This document shows, piece after piece, positions 37,037 through 46,173 of a DNA stretch of 64,000 nt. Every line of letters starts with the position of its first letter. The stretch's first letter is position 1. Made by a program: the position numbers and the translations under genes. This stretch comes from Flavisphingomonas formosensis (GTDB lineage Bacteria > Pseudomonadota > Alphaproteobacteria > Sphingomonadales > Sphingomonadaceae), in assembly GCF_009755815.1 (NCBI RefSeq), contig NZ_WRPK01000006.1, positions 248,001 through 312,000 of the forward strand, written 5' to 3'. The notes under the pieces are model-generated. The model searched no databases, was not told where the DNA came from, and saw nothing but the letters and a program-made list of their open reading frames with translations.

Positions 37037-37987
37037 ATGGCCGGCGCGGCACGCATCCTGATCACCGGCGGCACCGGTTTCATCGGGTCGCATCTCGTCC
37101 GCCGCTGCGTGGCGGAGGGGCATGAGGTGCATGTGCTTCTGCGCCCGTCCAGCGCGGCCGTCCGGCTGGAGCCGATAGGCTCTGCGGTCACGCTCCATCG
37201 GCTGTCGCTGTCGGACGGGGCGGCGGTCCGCGCCTGCCTCGCGGCGGTGCGGCCGACCGGGATCTTCCATCTCGTCGGCAACACCGCCAGCCGCCACGAT
37301 CCGACGCTCGCGCAGAGCAGGGAATCGCTGGAAAGCCTCACCGATTTCCTGAGCTTGGTCGAAGCGGCCGCCGGGATGGAGGTACCCCCGCGTCTGTTCC
37401 TGCGGACCGGATCGATCGCTGAATATGGCGCGGCAGCGCTGCCTTTCTACGAGGAGCAGCGCGAACGCCCGGAAACGGGTTATGCGGCCTCGCTGGTGGC
37501 GGCCACCCACTATGCCCAGGCGATCGCGCCGCGGCTTCCCTTTCCGCTGGTCACCGCGCGTCTCGCGCTCGTCTACGGCCCCGGTCAGGCGTCGGACTTT
37601 CTCGTGCCGTCGATCATCGAGGCCTGCGTGGCCAATCGCCCGATATCGCTCAGGCGTCCCAAGGATCGACGGGATCTCATCCATGTCGACGATGTCGTCG
37701 AGGTCTTGACCGGCCTCGCTCGGGAGATGCCGGCGGATTGCCCGGTCATCAACATCGGCTCGGGTTACGACGTCAGCGTCGAGGCGCTGGCCGAAACCAT
37801 TGCCGATCTCGCCGGATGCAGTCTGCGATTGCTGGCCGGCGGCGACGATTATGAGCCGGTGACGTTGCGCTTGTCGATCGAGCGGCTGCGCAGGGCGACC
37901 GGATGGCGTCCCCGCGTTCCGCTGCGCGAAGGGCTGGCGGCGCTCATCGAAGAAGCCCGGCCCAGAATGATGACGGTGGCGGCATGA
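37037..37987 (+). CDS. SDR-family epimerase/reductase, probable final CDP-dideoxyhexose enzyme, catalytic Lys not conserved
   Basis: 316 residues. NAD loop ILITGGTGFIGSHLVRR, Ser126 in RTGSIAEYG, and Tyr149 followed by AASL, so the position four after Tyr is Leu153, not the usual Lys. Later motifs ARLALVYGPGQASDFLVPSIIEA and RDLIHVDDVVEVL are standard for extended SDRs. One base separates it from rfbH. By position it would reduce the C4 ketone as paratose or abequose synthases (RfbS, RfbJ) do. The Leu substitution means either an altered mechanism or a different role. Confidence 0.75.
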   Translation: MAGAARILITGGTGFIGSHLVRRCVAEGHEVHVLLRPSSAAVRLEPIGSAVTLHRLSLSDGAAVRACLAAVRPTGIFHLVGNTASRHDPTLAQSRESLESLTDFLSLVEAAAGMEVPPRLFLRTGSIAEYGAAALPFYEEQRERPETGYAASLVAATHYAQAIAPRLPFPLVTARLALVYGPGQASDFLVPSIIEACVANRPISLRRPKDRRDLIHVDDVVEVLTGLAREMPADCPVINIGSGYDVSVEALAETIADLAGCSLRLLAGGDDYEPVTLRLSIERLRRATGWRPRVPLREGLAALIEEARPRMMTVAA

Positions 37988-38994
37988 ACATCCTGACCTC
38001 GGTTCCGACCCGCGTTTCGATCGTGGTGCCCGCCTATAATGAGGAGGCGACGGTCCAGCGCTGCTACGCGACCATCGTCGATGTCTTCACCGGGCTTCCG
38101 GACTATGAGTGCGAGATCATTTTCACCGACAATCATTCCACCGATCGTACCTTTTCGATCCTGCGCACGATCGCCGCGGCGGATCCGCGGGTGCGCGTCA
38201 TCCGTTTCTCGCGCAACTATGGCTATCAGCGTTCGGTGCTGGTGGGCTATCAGAGCGCGACGGGCGCCTGTGCCATCCAGCTCGATTGCGATCTGCAGGA
38301 TCCGCCAGAACTGATACCACAGATGCTGGCGCGGTGGCGCGAAGGCCATCAGGTGGTCTACGGCATTCGCCGGTCGTTGCGCGATAGTTGGGCGACGGCG
38401 CTGGCGCGGCGCGGTTTCTATCGTTTCATCAATGCGCTCAGCGATGATGACCTGCCCATCGATGCCGGCGAGTTCCGGCTGGTCGATGCGCGTATCCTGC
38501 AGGAGCTGAAGCTCGTCCAGGATACCACCCCATATATACGCGGCCTGATCAGCGCGCTCGGTTTCTCCCAGGTCGGCATCGAATATGATCGGGGCGAGCG
38601 TATCGCGGGCATGAGCAAATTCTCGCTGAGGCCGATGATTGCACTCGCGGTCGACGGCCTGCTCAATCATTCGCTGGTACCGTTGCGCATCGCGTCCGCG
38701 GTCGGCCTTCTGGTCGGCAGCATCACTTTCCTGCTGATCTTCGTCTATCTGCTGTGGCGGCTCACCTTCGGGGCGGCCTGGCCCGCCGGCTTTGCGACGA
38801 CGACGATATTGATGCTGATGTCGATCACGCTGAATGCTTTGTTTCTCGGCATCATCGGCGAGTATCTCGGCCGGGTCTTCATCCAATCCAAGCAGCGCCC
38901 GACACCGGTGGTCGAGGCGATCCTGAACGGGCATAGCGAAAGCCCGCAGGGCTGGCCGCCCGTCCTCGTCATCGGCGAGGGCGCCCGGCATTGA
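37984..38994 (+). CDS. Polyprenyl-phosphate glycosyltransferase, GT2 (GtrB/DPM1-like)
   Basis: 336 residues. The GT2 domain has VVPAYNEEATVQR, the DxD motif in QLDCDLQDPPELIPQML, and the AGMSKFSLRPMIALAVDGL region that abuts the membrane. Two C-terminal membrane spans follow (about 230-255 and 265-290). The family moves a sugar from a nucleotide donor to undecaprenyl or dolichyl phosphate. ATGA overlap with the SDR gene and with gtrA downstream suggests that the dideoxyhexose made here is loaded on a lipid carrier. Usual GtrB donors are UDP-sugars; CDP-dideoxyhexose use is inference. Confidence 0.9.
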   Translation: MNILTSVPTRVSIVVPAYNEEATVQRCYATIVDVFTGLPDYECEIIFTDNHSTDRTFSILRTIAAADPRVRVIRFSRNYGYQRSVLVGYQSATGACAIQLDCDLQDPPELIPQMLARWREGHQVVYGIRRSLRDSWATALARRGFYRFINALSDDDLPIDAGEFRLVDARILQELKLVQDTTPYIRGLISALGFSQVGIEYDRGERIAGMSKFSLRPMIALAVDGLLNHSLVPLRIASAVGLLVGSITFLLIFVYLLWRLTFGAAWPAGFATTTILMLMSITLNALFLGIIGEYLGRVFIQSKQRPTPVVEAILNGHSESPQGWPPVLVIGEGARH

Positions 38995-39410
38995 GCCAGG
39001 TGCGCGGGCAGGTGCTGCGTTTTCTCGGGTCGGGCGGCTGCGCCACCGCGACCGATGCCCTGCTCTATGCTGCCTTCGTTCATGGCCGGCTTGCGCCGCC
39101 GATCGCCAATATCGCATCCTATTCGATCTCGGCGGTCGTGGCCTTTCTGCTCCATCGGCACTGGACCTTCGCGTCCGCGGGCGGGCCGGCTGGCCGCCAG
39201 GCGGTGCGTTTCGCGCTGCTCGTGCTGTTCGGCATGACCGTGTCGACCGCCGTGGTGTGGACGTTGACGCCGCTGTTCGGGCCGTTCATCGCCAAGATCG
39301 GCGCGATCGGCATCACCGTGACGCTGAATTTCTGCATATCGCGCTGGCTGGTCTTCGCGCCCCGCCGCCTCCCCCTTGAAGATCGGATCTTCGCTCAGGT
39401 CAGGCGATGA
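38991..39410 (+). CDS. gtrA: GtrA-family membrane protein
   Basis: 139 residues with four membrane spans. Opening LRFLGSGGCATATDALLYAAF, SYSISAVVAFLLHRHWTF (the conserved N/H-RxWTF region) and the closing ISRWLVF are GtrA hallmarks. GtrA proteins are proposed to flip undecaprenyl-phosphate sugars. The TTG at 38991 lies in the GtrB-like stop; GTG 39000 is an alternative. Its last 11 bases overlap the convergent RTX adhesin gene. Confidence 0.9.
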   Translation: MSQVRGQVLRFLGSGGCATATDALLYAAFVHGRLAPPIANIASYSISAVVAFLLHRHWTFASAGGPAGRQAVRFALLVLFGMTVSTAVVWTLTPLFGPFIAKIGAIGITVTLNFCISRWLVFAPRRLPLEDRIFAQVRR

Positions 39411-42400
39411 TGGTGAAATGGTCTGCGGTCAGCACCGGCTTGGTGCTGAGCAGCGCGATCTGGATCTGCGCCTGCCCGCCGACGCCATCGGGATCATAAT
39501 AGAGATTGCCGGTCGATTGCTGGTAGATGATGTGCTGATCCGCGGTCAGCGCCTGGGTGCCGTTGATGAAGGCGCTGGCTGGCAAGCCGCCCGCCGGCAG
39601 GTTGGCGAAGGCGGTGAACACGGCCTTGGAAAGCGCCATGATATCCTCGCCCGGGGTGAAATCCTTCACCTTGTCGCGGTCGGCCGACGTGGTCAGGCTG
39701 TCGAACACGAACATGTCGTTGCCCGCGCCGCCGGTCAGTTCGTCGGCCCCGGCGCCGCCGATCAGCGTGTCGTTGCCATTGCCGCCCTGCAGGAAGTCGC
39801 TGCCGCCTTCGCCGTACAGCGTGTCGTTGCCGTCATTGCCGGTCAGCAGGTCGCCTCCCAGCCCGCCATGCATCTCGTTGTTGCCGGAATTGCCCGTCAC
39901 CGTGTTGGCGAGGTCATTGCCGACGAAGGACAGGTCCAGCGTCCCCGTCTGGATGAGATTCTCGATATCGGGGCCGAGCGTGTAGCTCACCGAGGCATAG
40001 ACGGTGTCGGTGCCTTCGCCGGTGTTTTCGATCACCTGGTCGCCGACATTATCGACATAATAGATATCGTTGCCGATACCGCCGGCCAACGTATCCGCGC
40101 CGCCCGCGCCATCCAGCGTGTCCGCGCCCGCGCCGCCGTAGATCACGTCGTGGCTGGCATTGCCGGTCAGCACGTCGTTGCCGCCGAGGCCGTTGATCGT
40201 CCACAGATCGTTGCTCGACGCGGTGAACACGTTGACGCCATTGTCGCCGGTCCAGCTCTTCGGTTCGGGCAGGTTGTTGATCGCGATGGTGTAGCTGGAT
40301 TCGACATAGGCGCCGGAACTGTCGGTGGCGCGTGCGACGATCGTCTGGGATTGCGCTGTCTCATAATCGAGCAGCGTCCCGTTGGCGACAGAGATGACGC
40401 CGGTATGCGCATCGATGGCGAAACGGCCGCCGGCAGTGTTGGTGAGGCTGTAGGTCAGCGTGTCGCCCCGGTCCACGTCCTGCGCGCTCACCGTGCCGAC
40501 CACCGTACCGTTGGCTGCATTCTCGTCCACCGCGCTGCCCGCGAGCGTGATGGCGGTCGGCGCGTCGTTGGCGCCGGTGACGGTCAGATAGGCCGTCGCG
40601 GTCGAGTTCAGGCCGTCGGAATCGACGATGGTGTAGGTGAAGCTGTCGGTTGCCGTCTGGCCAGCGGCGAGCGATTGGAACAGGCTACCCGGCGCGTAGC
40701 TGATGATGCCGTTCGTGATCGAGATCTGCGCGCCGGCCGCGGATGTCGCGGCATTGAGATGGATGGTCAGCGTGTCGCCGAGATCGGGATCGACATCGTT
40801 GGCGAGCAGGCTGCTTCCCGGAATCACGCTGCCGTCTTCCGATACGGTGATGTGATCGTCATTGGCTGTCGGCGCATCGTTGACCGGCGCGACGTTGATC
40901 GTCACGCGTCCCGTGGCGCTATGGCCATCCGTATCGGTCACCACATAGGTGAACAACGCGGCCCCGCTGAAATTCGCGAAGGGCGTGAAGGTGATCGCGC
41001 CATTGGCGTCCAGCGAGACGGTGCCGCCCGAGACGGCGGAGATGCTCTGCAGGGTCAATGGCTGGCCCGCGGCGTCGACATCATTCGCGAGCAGGGTCGC
41101 GCCGGAATAGATCGAGACGATATCTTCGGTGCCGGTCAGCGTGTCGGCGGTCGCGACCAGCGGCGGCGGCCCGCCCTGGCTGCCGAGCGGATCGAACAGC
41201 TTGAACTTGATCGACGTGCCCGAATCGTCGCCGCCCTGCCCGCTGAAATCGGTCCAGGCGATCGCGAAGCCGCCATGATCATTGCCGATGACGGCAGGAT
41301 CGGTCTGGCTGCCCAGCGCCTGGGTGTTGACAAGAAATTCGCCGCCGATCTTGGTGCCGTCAGCGGCGAAGATCTGCGCTTTGATGCCGGCCGTGCCCAT
41401 TTCGGAGCCCTGGCCGCTATAGTCGGCCCAGCTTACGATGAAGCTGCCGTCGGAAAGCGCGGCCACGCTCGGGGCGAGCTGCGCGCCCGCGGTCGTGCTG
41501 TTGGCCAGCGTCTCGACGCCCACCTTATTGCCGGCCGCGTCGTAGATCTGGAATTTGATGCCGTAATTGTCGGCATCGCCGCCCTTGCCGCTGGCGTCGG
41601 CCCAGGCCACGACGAAGCCGCCAGAGGCGAGGCCGGTGATCGTCTCCTGCTGTTGATTGCTGGCGGTCTGGGTGTTGACGAGGAATTCGCTGCCCACCCT
41701 GGCGCCCGACGCATCGTAGATCTGCGCCTTCACGGCGTCCTTGTTGGGATCGCCGCCGATCTGGCTGCTGTCGTGCCAGCTGACGACGAAGCCGCCGCCG
41801 GACAGGGATGCGACGACGGGCGTATCCTGTCCGTTGGCGGTGTTGGTGTTGACGAGGAATTCGGAACCGACCTTGGCGCCGGATGCATCGTAAAGCTGCG
41901 CCTTGACGCTGGAGACGCTGGTGTCCCCGCCCTGCAGGCTGTTGTCGGTCCAAGTGACGACGAAACCGCCCGACGAGAGCGCCGCGACCGAAGGCATTTT
42001 CTGCGCGCCGTCAGTGGTCTGGTTGACGAGGAACTCGGAACCGACGGCAATACCGTTCGCATCGAAGATCTGCGCCTTGATGCCGGAGCTCGAGGGATCG
42101 CCGCCGACGCCGCTATTGTCGGTCCATGTGACGACGAAGCCGCCCGAGGCGAGCGCCGCGACGGCCGAGCTGTCCTGGCTGTTCACGGTCTGCGTGTTGA
42201 CCCGGAATTCGCCACCGATGTCGTTGCCGGCGGAATCGACGATCTGGCCCTTGATGCCATAGCTGCTGGTGTCGCCACCGACACCGCTGCCGTCGCTCCA
42301 GGTCAGCAGATAATGGCCGTTCGAGAGGGCGGTGACGGTCGCCTGCTGCTGGTTGCCGGCGATCGCCGTATTGGCCAGCATCTCGGTTCCGCCCGAATAA

Positions 42401-43932
42401 CGGCTTTCGATGACCGAATCCGTGATCGAGATGGTGAACACCTTGTCGAAACTGTTGCCGAACGTATCGGTGGCGCGCACCGTCACGGTGGCGGTCTGCG
42501 CTGTTTCATAATCGAGCAGCAGGCTGTTGCCCACTTCCAGCGTGCTGCCGTCGATGGTGAAGGCGCCGCCGGTGGAATCGTCGACGATCTGATAGCTGTA
42601 GCTGGCGTTGAGCGCGCCCGTCGCGCCGATGCTGGCAACCGCGGTATGTTCGACCGTGGCTTCCGAAATCACCGTGTTGGAGAGCGTGAGGGCGCTGATC
42701 GCCCCCGTCGTCGGCGTGAAGACCTGCGCCTTGATGCCACCGTCCGTGTCGCCGGCGGTGCCGCTATAATCGTTCCAGGCGACCACCAGCGAGCCATTGG
42801 CCAGTGCCGTGATGGTCGGCATCTCCTGCGTGCCGTAGATGCTGCTGTTGACCTGGAACTCACTGCCCAGCCTATGGCCGGCATCGTCGAAAACCTGCAT
42901 CTTGATGCCAAAGCCGCTCGAATCCGTCGAGAGCATGCTGTTGTCGCGCCAGCTCACCGCGAATCCGCCGGCAATGGCGGTCACGATCGGCTGATCCTGC
43001 GCATTGAGCTCGGTGGTGTTGACCTGGAATTCTGCGCCAATCTTGCCGCCATTGGCATCGAATATTTGCGCCTTGAGACCCGATCCGCTCGTATCGCCCA
43101 CGCCGCTCTGGTCGCGCCAGACGACGACGAAGCCGCCATTGTCGAGCGAGGTGATGGTGGGTTGATCCTGTGATCCGGCAATGGTGGAATTCACCAGGAA
43201 TTCCGCGCCGATCTTCGTACCTGTGGCGGAGAAAAGCTGGGCCTTGATGCCCGGCGCCGCATTGTCGCCGCCTAGCCCGCTGCTGTCGACCCAGGTCGCC
43301 ACGAAACCGCCCGAGGACAGGCTGGTGAGCGCCGGATAATTCTGCGCGCTGAGCGTTGTCGTGTTGACCAGGAACTCGCTGCCCACCTTGGCGCCATTGG
43401 CATCGAAAATCTGGGCGCGCACCCCCGTGCTGTTTGCATCGGGTGCGGTGGCACTGGCATCGACCCAGCTGACGACGAAGCCGCCATTGGCGAGGTTCGT
43501 GATGGTCGGCGCGTTCTGGTTGAGGTTGGTCGTCGTATTGACGAGGAATTCGCTGCCGATCTTCGCGCCGCTCGCCGAGAACATCTGCGCCTTGATGCCG
43601 AGCTGGCTGGCATCCGGGCCCACGCCGCTGGCGTCGGTCCATGTCACGACGAAGTTGGCGGACGCCAGGGTCGCGACCGATGCCTGGGTCTGCGCTCCGG
43701 CGGTCTGGCTATTGACCAGGAACTCGCTGCCGACGAGGCCACCATTGGCATCATAGATCTGCGCCTTGATGCCTGATCCGCTGCTGTCGGCGCCACTGCC
43801 GCTCGCGTCGGTCCAGCATAGTACGAAGCCGCCGGTCGCCAGGGCCGTAATGGCGGCGTCGGTCTGTTGACCGGACTTCGTTGTATTGACGAGGAATTCA
43901 CTCCCGAGAGTGTTATACGCGCCGTTTGACAT
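39400..43932 (-). CDS. Giant RTX adhesin-like protein with two blocks of seven 58-residue repeats
   Basis: 1510 residues with no N-terminal signal peptide. Residues about 10-412 are seven tandem 57-58-residue units of the form GSEFLVNTxT...GGFVVxWxDxSG...GIKAQIFDAxGxKV. A cadherin-like domain (about 413-513) follows, then seven more units (about 514-920). Next come VCBS/cadherin-like domains (TEDIVSIYSGATLLANDVD, ANDDHITVSEDGS, VDENAANGTVVGTVSA), several GGxGxDxL RTX repeats, and a C-terminus of the type I secretion kind (DKVKDFTPGEDIM ... DHFTIIA). It is probably a secreted or cell-bound adhesin/matrix protein. ATG 43932, preceded by GGGGA, is chosen over GTG 43944. No secretion genes adjoin it. 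Confidence 0.9.
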   Translation of the reverse strand: MSNGAYNTLGSEFLVNTTKSGQQTDAAITALATGGFVLCWTDASGSGADSSGSGIKAQIYDANGGLVGSEFLVNSQTAGAQTQASVATLASANFVVTWTDASGVGPDASQLGIKAQMFSASGAKIGSEFLVNTTTNLNQNAPTITNLANGGFVVSWVDASATAPDANSTGVRAQIFDANGAKVGSEFLVNTTTLSAQNYPALTSLSSGGFVATWVDSSGLGGDNAAPGIKAQLFSATGTKIGAEFLVNSTIAGSQDQPTITSLDNGGFVVVWRDQSGVGDTSGSGLKAQIFDANGGKIGAEFQVNTTELNAQDQPIVTAIAGGFAVSWRDNSMLSTDSSGFGIKMQVFDDAGHRLGSEFQVNSSIYGTQEMPTITALANGSLVVAWNDYSGTAGDTDGGIKAQVFTPTTGAISALTLSNTVISEATVEHTAVASIGATGALNASYSYQIVDDSTGGAFTIDGSTLEVGNSLLLDYETAQTATVTVRATDTFGNSFDKVFTISITDSVIESRYSGGTEMLANTAIAGNQQQATVTALSNGHYLLTWSDGSGVGGDTSSYGIKGQIVDSAGNDIGGEFRVNTQTVNSQDSSAVAALASGGFVVTWTDNSGVGGDPSSSGIKAQIFDANGIAVGSEFLVNQTTDGAQKMPSVAALSSGGFVVTWTDNSLQGGDTSVSSVKAQLYDASGAKVGSEFLVNTNTANGQDTPVVASLSGGGFVVSWHDSSQIGGDPNKDAVKAQIYDASGARVGSEFLVNTQTASNQQQETITGLASGGFVVAWADASGKGGDADNYGIKFQIYDAAGNKVGVETLANSTTAGAQLAPSVAALSDGSFIVSWADYSGQGSEMGTAGIKAQIFAADGTKIGGEFLVNTQALGSQTDPAVIGNDHGGFAIAWTDFSGQGGDDSGTSIKFKLFDPLGSQGGPPPLVATADTLTGTEDIVSIYSGATLLANDVDAAGQPLTLQSISAVSGGTVSLDANGAITFTPFANFSGAALFTYVVTDTDGHSATGRVTINVAPVNDAPTANDDHITVSEDGSVIPGSSLLANDVDPDLGDTLTIHLNAATSAAGAQISITNGIISYAPGSLFQSLAAGQTATDSFTYTIVDSDGLNSTATAYLTVTGANDAPTAITLAGSAVDENAANGTVVGTVSAQDVDRGDTLTYSLTNTAGGRFAIDAHTGVISVANGTLLDYETAQSQTIVARATDSSGAYVESSYTIAINNLPEPKSWTGDNGVNVFTASSNDLWTINGLGGNDVLTGNASHDVIYGGAGADTLDGAGGADTLAGGIGNDIYYVDNVGDQVIENTGEGTDTVYASVSYTLGPDIENLIQTGTLDLSFVGNDLANTVTGNSGNNEMHGGLGGDLLTGNDGNDTLYGEGGSDFLQGGNGNDTLIGGAGADELTGGAGNDMFVFDSLTTSADRDKVKDFTPGEDIMALSKAVFTAFANLPAGGLPASAFINGTQALTADQHIIYQQSTGNLYYDPDGVGGQAQIQIALLSTKPVLTADHFTIIA

Positions 43933-44101
43933 CTCGATCCCCACAGATAGCCATGGCCAGCAGCGCTCGATCGCTGATGGAGGGATGGCTGCAGCAGAAA
44001 CCCTAGATCGCCTTCGGTCATGCGAAAACGCATCATGGGGAGTGCCGGCTGTTCATCGGGATAGCAATGGCTATGCTTACGGAGAGTTCTCTTCTTTCGT
44101 C

Positions 44102-44160
44102 CGACCATGATGCCGGTCGATTCGACTTATCCCGAAGGCGCTATCCGGAAGCGCCTTTTT
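44102..44160 (+). terminator. Tandem hairpins with intrinsic terminator in the ugd leader
   Basis: A small stem (CGACC 44102-44106 with GGTCG 44115-44119) is followed by AGGCGCT (44136-44142) / AGCGCCT (44150-44156) and a run of five T. This is a good rho-independent terminator on the plus strand, ending 58 bases before the ugd start codon. No plus-strand gene precedes it, so it is either a leader attenuator for ugd or the 3' end of a small RNA. Confidence 0.6.
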
Positions 44161-44218
44161 ATTGGCTTCGCGCAACACGCTAGTTTTCTTCATCTTCGGC
44201 AGATAGGGGGATGAGTTC

Positions 44219-45571
44219 ATGCGTATCGCGATCATCGGAACGGGATATGTCGGCCTGGTGTCCGGCGCCTGCTTTTCCGATTTCGGACATGAGGTGACGT
44301 GCGTCGACAAAGATGTCTCGAAGATCGCGGCACTCCGCCATGGTATCATGCCGATCTACGAGCCCGGCCTCGACATGCTCGTCGAAACCAATGTCCGCGC
44401 GGGTCGGCTCTCGTTCACGGATGACCTCGCCACTGCCGTCAAAAATGTATCGGCCGTCTTCATAGCCGTAGGCACGCCCTCACGCCGCGGCGACGGCCAT
44501 GCCGATCTCAGCTACGTCTTCGCCGCCGCACGGGAAGTGGCCGCTGCGCTCGACGGGCCCGCGGTCATCGTCAACAAGTCGACCGTGCCTGTCGGAACCG
44601 GCGATGAGGTGGAGCGGATCGTCAGCGAAATCGCTCCCGACAAAGGCATCACCGTCGCGTCCAATCCGGAGTTCCTTCGCGAAGGCGCAGCCCTTAGCGA
44701 TTTCAAGCGGCCCGACCGGGTGATCGTCGGTGCAGAAGACGAACCCACCCGGTCCGTGCTCGCCGCCATTTATCGGCCGCTATCGCTCAACCAGTCCTCT
44801 GCGCTCGTCTTCACCAGCCGGCGTACCGCCGAGCTCATCAAATATGCGGCCAATGCTTTTTTGGCGACCAAGGTCGCCTTCATCAACGAGATTGCGGATC
44901 TCTGCGAAGTAGTCGGTGCCGACGTACAGGGCGTATCGCGCGGCATCGGCATGGATAACCGCATCGGCCGCAAGTTCCTTCATGCGGGGCCGGGCTTCGG
45001 CGGCTCCTGCTTTCCGAAGGATACCCTGGCCCTGCTCAAGACGGCTGACGACAATGATTCCCCGCTGCGCATCGTCGAGGCGACGGTCGCGGCGAATGAA
45101 AGCCGCAAGCGGGCCATGGGACGCAAGATCATCAGGGCGATGGGCGGTCGTGTCAGAGGCAAGACGGTCGGTCTGTTGGGCCTGACGTTCAAGCCCGACA
45201 CCGATGACATGCGCGACTCGCCAGCCATTCCGATCATTCGGGCGCTGCAGGATGCCGGAGCCATCGTGCGTGCCCATGATCCGGAGGGCATGGAGCAGGC
45301 GAAGACGATGCTCAGCGACGTCGATTTCGCGGCAGATCCCTATGCGGTTGCCGATGGAGCGGATGCGCTCGTCATCGTCACGGAATGGGATGCGTTTCGT
45401 GCGCTCGATCTGAAACGGATCGCGGCGCTGCTCGCCACGCCGACATTGGTCGATCTGCGCAATGTCTATCCTGCCCGGGAAGCTGTCGCCGCGGGGCTGG
45501 AATATGTCGGTGTCGGTATCGGTGATTTCGAGTCGCGGCCGTTCGTCAAAATGGCAGACCCGGTTGCCTGA
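44219..45571 (+). CDS. ugd: UDP-glucose 6-dehydrogenase
   Basis: 450 residues. NAD motif IAIIGTGYVGLVSGACFSDFGHEVTCVD, SKSTVPVGTGDEVERI-type segment (NKSTVPVGTG), SNPEFLREGAAL, the catalytic Cys in GPGFGGSCFPKDTLAL, and GLTFKPDTDDMRDSP. All are diagnostic of UDP-glucose/GDP-mannose dehydrogenases. It makes UDP-glucuronate, which feeds the 4-epimerase at 27457 and probably the EPS backbone. GGGGG lies eight bases before the ATG. A terminator just upstream may regulate it. Confidence 0.96.
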   Translation: MRIAIIGTGYVGLVSGACFSDFGHEVTCVDKDVSKIAALRHGIMPIYEPGLDMLVETNVRAGRLSFTDDLATAVKNVSAVFIAVGTPSRRGDGHADLSYVFAAAREVAAALDGPAVIVNKSTVPVGTGDEVERIVSEIAPDKGITVASNPEFLREGAALSDFKRPDRVIVGAEDEPTRSVLAAIYRPLSLNQSSALVFTSRRTAELIKYAANAFLATKVAFINEIADLCEVVGADVQGVSRGIGMDNRIGRKFLHAGPGFGGSCFPKDTLALLKTADDNDSPLRIVEATVAANESRKRAMGRKIIRAMGGRVRGKTVGLLGLTFKPDTDDMRDSPAIPIIRALQDAGAIVRAHDPEGMEQAKTMLSDVDFAADPYAVADGADALVIVTEWDAFRALDLKRIAALLATPTLVDLRNVYPAREAVAAGLEYVGVGIGDFESRPFVKMADPVA

Positions 45572-45691
45572 ATGCCGCCATCGGAAAAAAGGATGGCTGA
45601 ATACTGATGAGGTAGACAATCTGCGCCGATGTCCCGGCCTCTCCTTTATGAATAAGATGATAACTTAAAGCAGCGAAGTGGGAGCGCCGCC

Positions 45692-46171
45692 ATGAAAAGG
45701 AAAGTCGGATATGCGTCGATCATCTTAGCCACGCTGATGGTGTCGGCGACATGGCCGGCTATCGCAGATCGCCGCCCGGGCGACCGTGCCGATCGCGCTG
45801 CCGTCAGGGTCGAGGGCGGCGCACCTCCGGTCGGCGGCGGCGCAGCGGATCCCGGCCGGTCGTCCGGGGGCAGCGGTGGCGATCCGATCCGTCCCGCGCA
45901 GGGCGAGGGCTCGATCCGCGTCGGCGACGGTGCGGGCACAGTGACGAGCCCGATCGAGAATCCGGGCGGTGTGGTGACCAAGGATGGCGATCACCATGCC
46001 GGCGGCGATGGCGGCGCCGGCACGGGTTCCAGCGGAGGTGGTGGAGCGGGAGGCGGTACCGGCGGCGGGCATGCGCAAGGCAGCCCGGCGCCGGTTGCTG
46101 GCCTGGGCTTCGGCGCCCTGCTGGCGATCGGTTGGGCCTATGGCTTGCTGAGACGCCGCGTTCGGACCTGA
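45692..46171 (+). CDS. Gly-rich secreted protein with PEP-CTERM-like C-terminal sorting signal
   Basis: 159 residues in three parts. An N-terminal signal peptide (about 1-26) is followed by a low-complexity linker rich in Gly, Asp and Pro (27-130, with runs such as SSGGGGAGGGTGGG). The C-terminal tripartite tail has a PAP motif at 132-134, a hydrophobic helix (135-153) and a basic end RRRVRT. That tail has the layout of PEP-CTERM/exosortase signals with PAP instead of PEP. The next gene, 2 bases downstream, encodes an exosortase-family protein, so this is probably its dedicated substrate. No catalytic domain is visible; it may be a surface or matrix protein. Confidence 0.75.
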   Translation: MKRKVGYASIILATLMVSATWPAIADRRPGDRADRAAVRVEGGAPPVGGGAADPGRSSGGSGGDPIRPAQGEGSIRVGDGAGTVTSPIENPGGVVTKDGDHHAGGDGGAGTGSSGGGGAGGGTGGGHAQGSPAPVAGLGFGALLAIGWAYGLLRRRVRT

Positions 46172-46173
46172 TC

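Noticed and set aside
39376-43173. A 1265-residue open frame on the plus strand opposite the RTX adhesin gene
   Set aside because: It is the antisense of a repetitive high-GC gene. Its translation is a low-complexity Gly/Ala/Arg/Asp pattern that mirrors the 174-base repeats, with no motif or ribosome site.
39400-43900. Regularly spaced DNA repeats that could suggest a CRISPR-like or satellite array
   Set aside because: The period is about 174 bases, in phase with codons, and each unit encodes the same 58-residue protein module; no short direct repeats with unique spacers.
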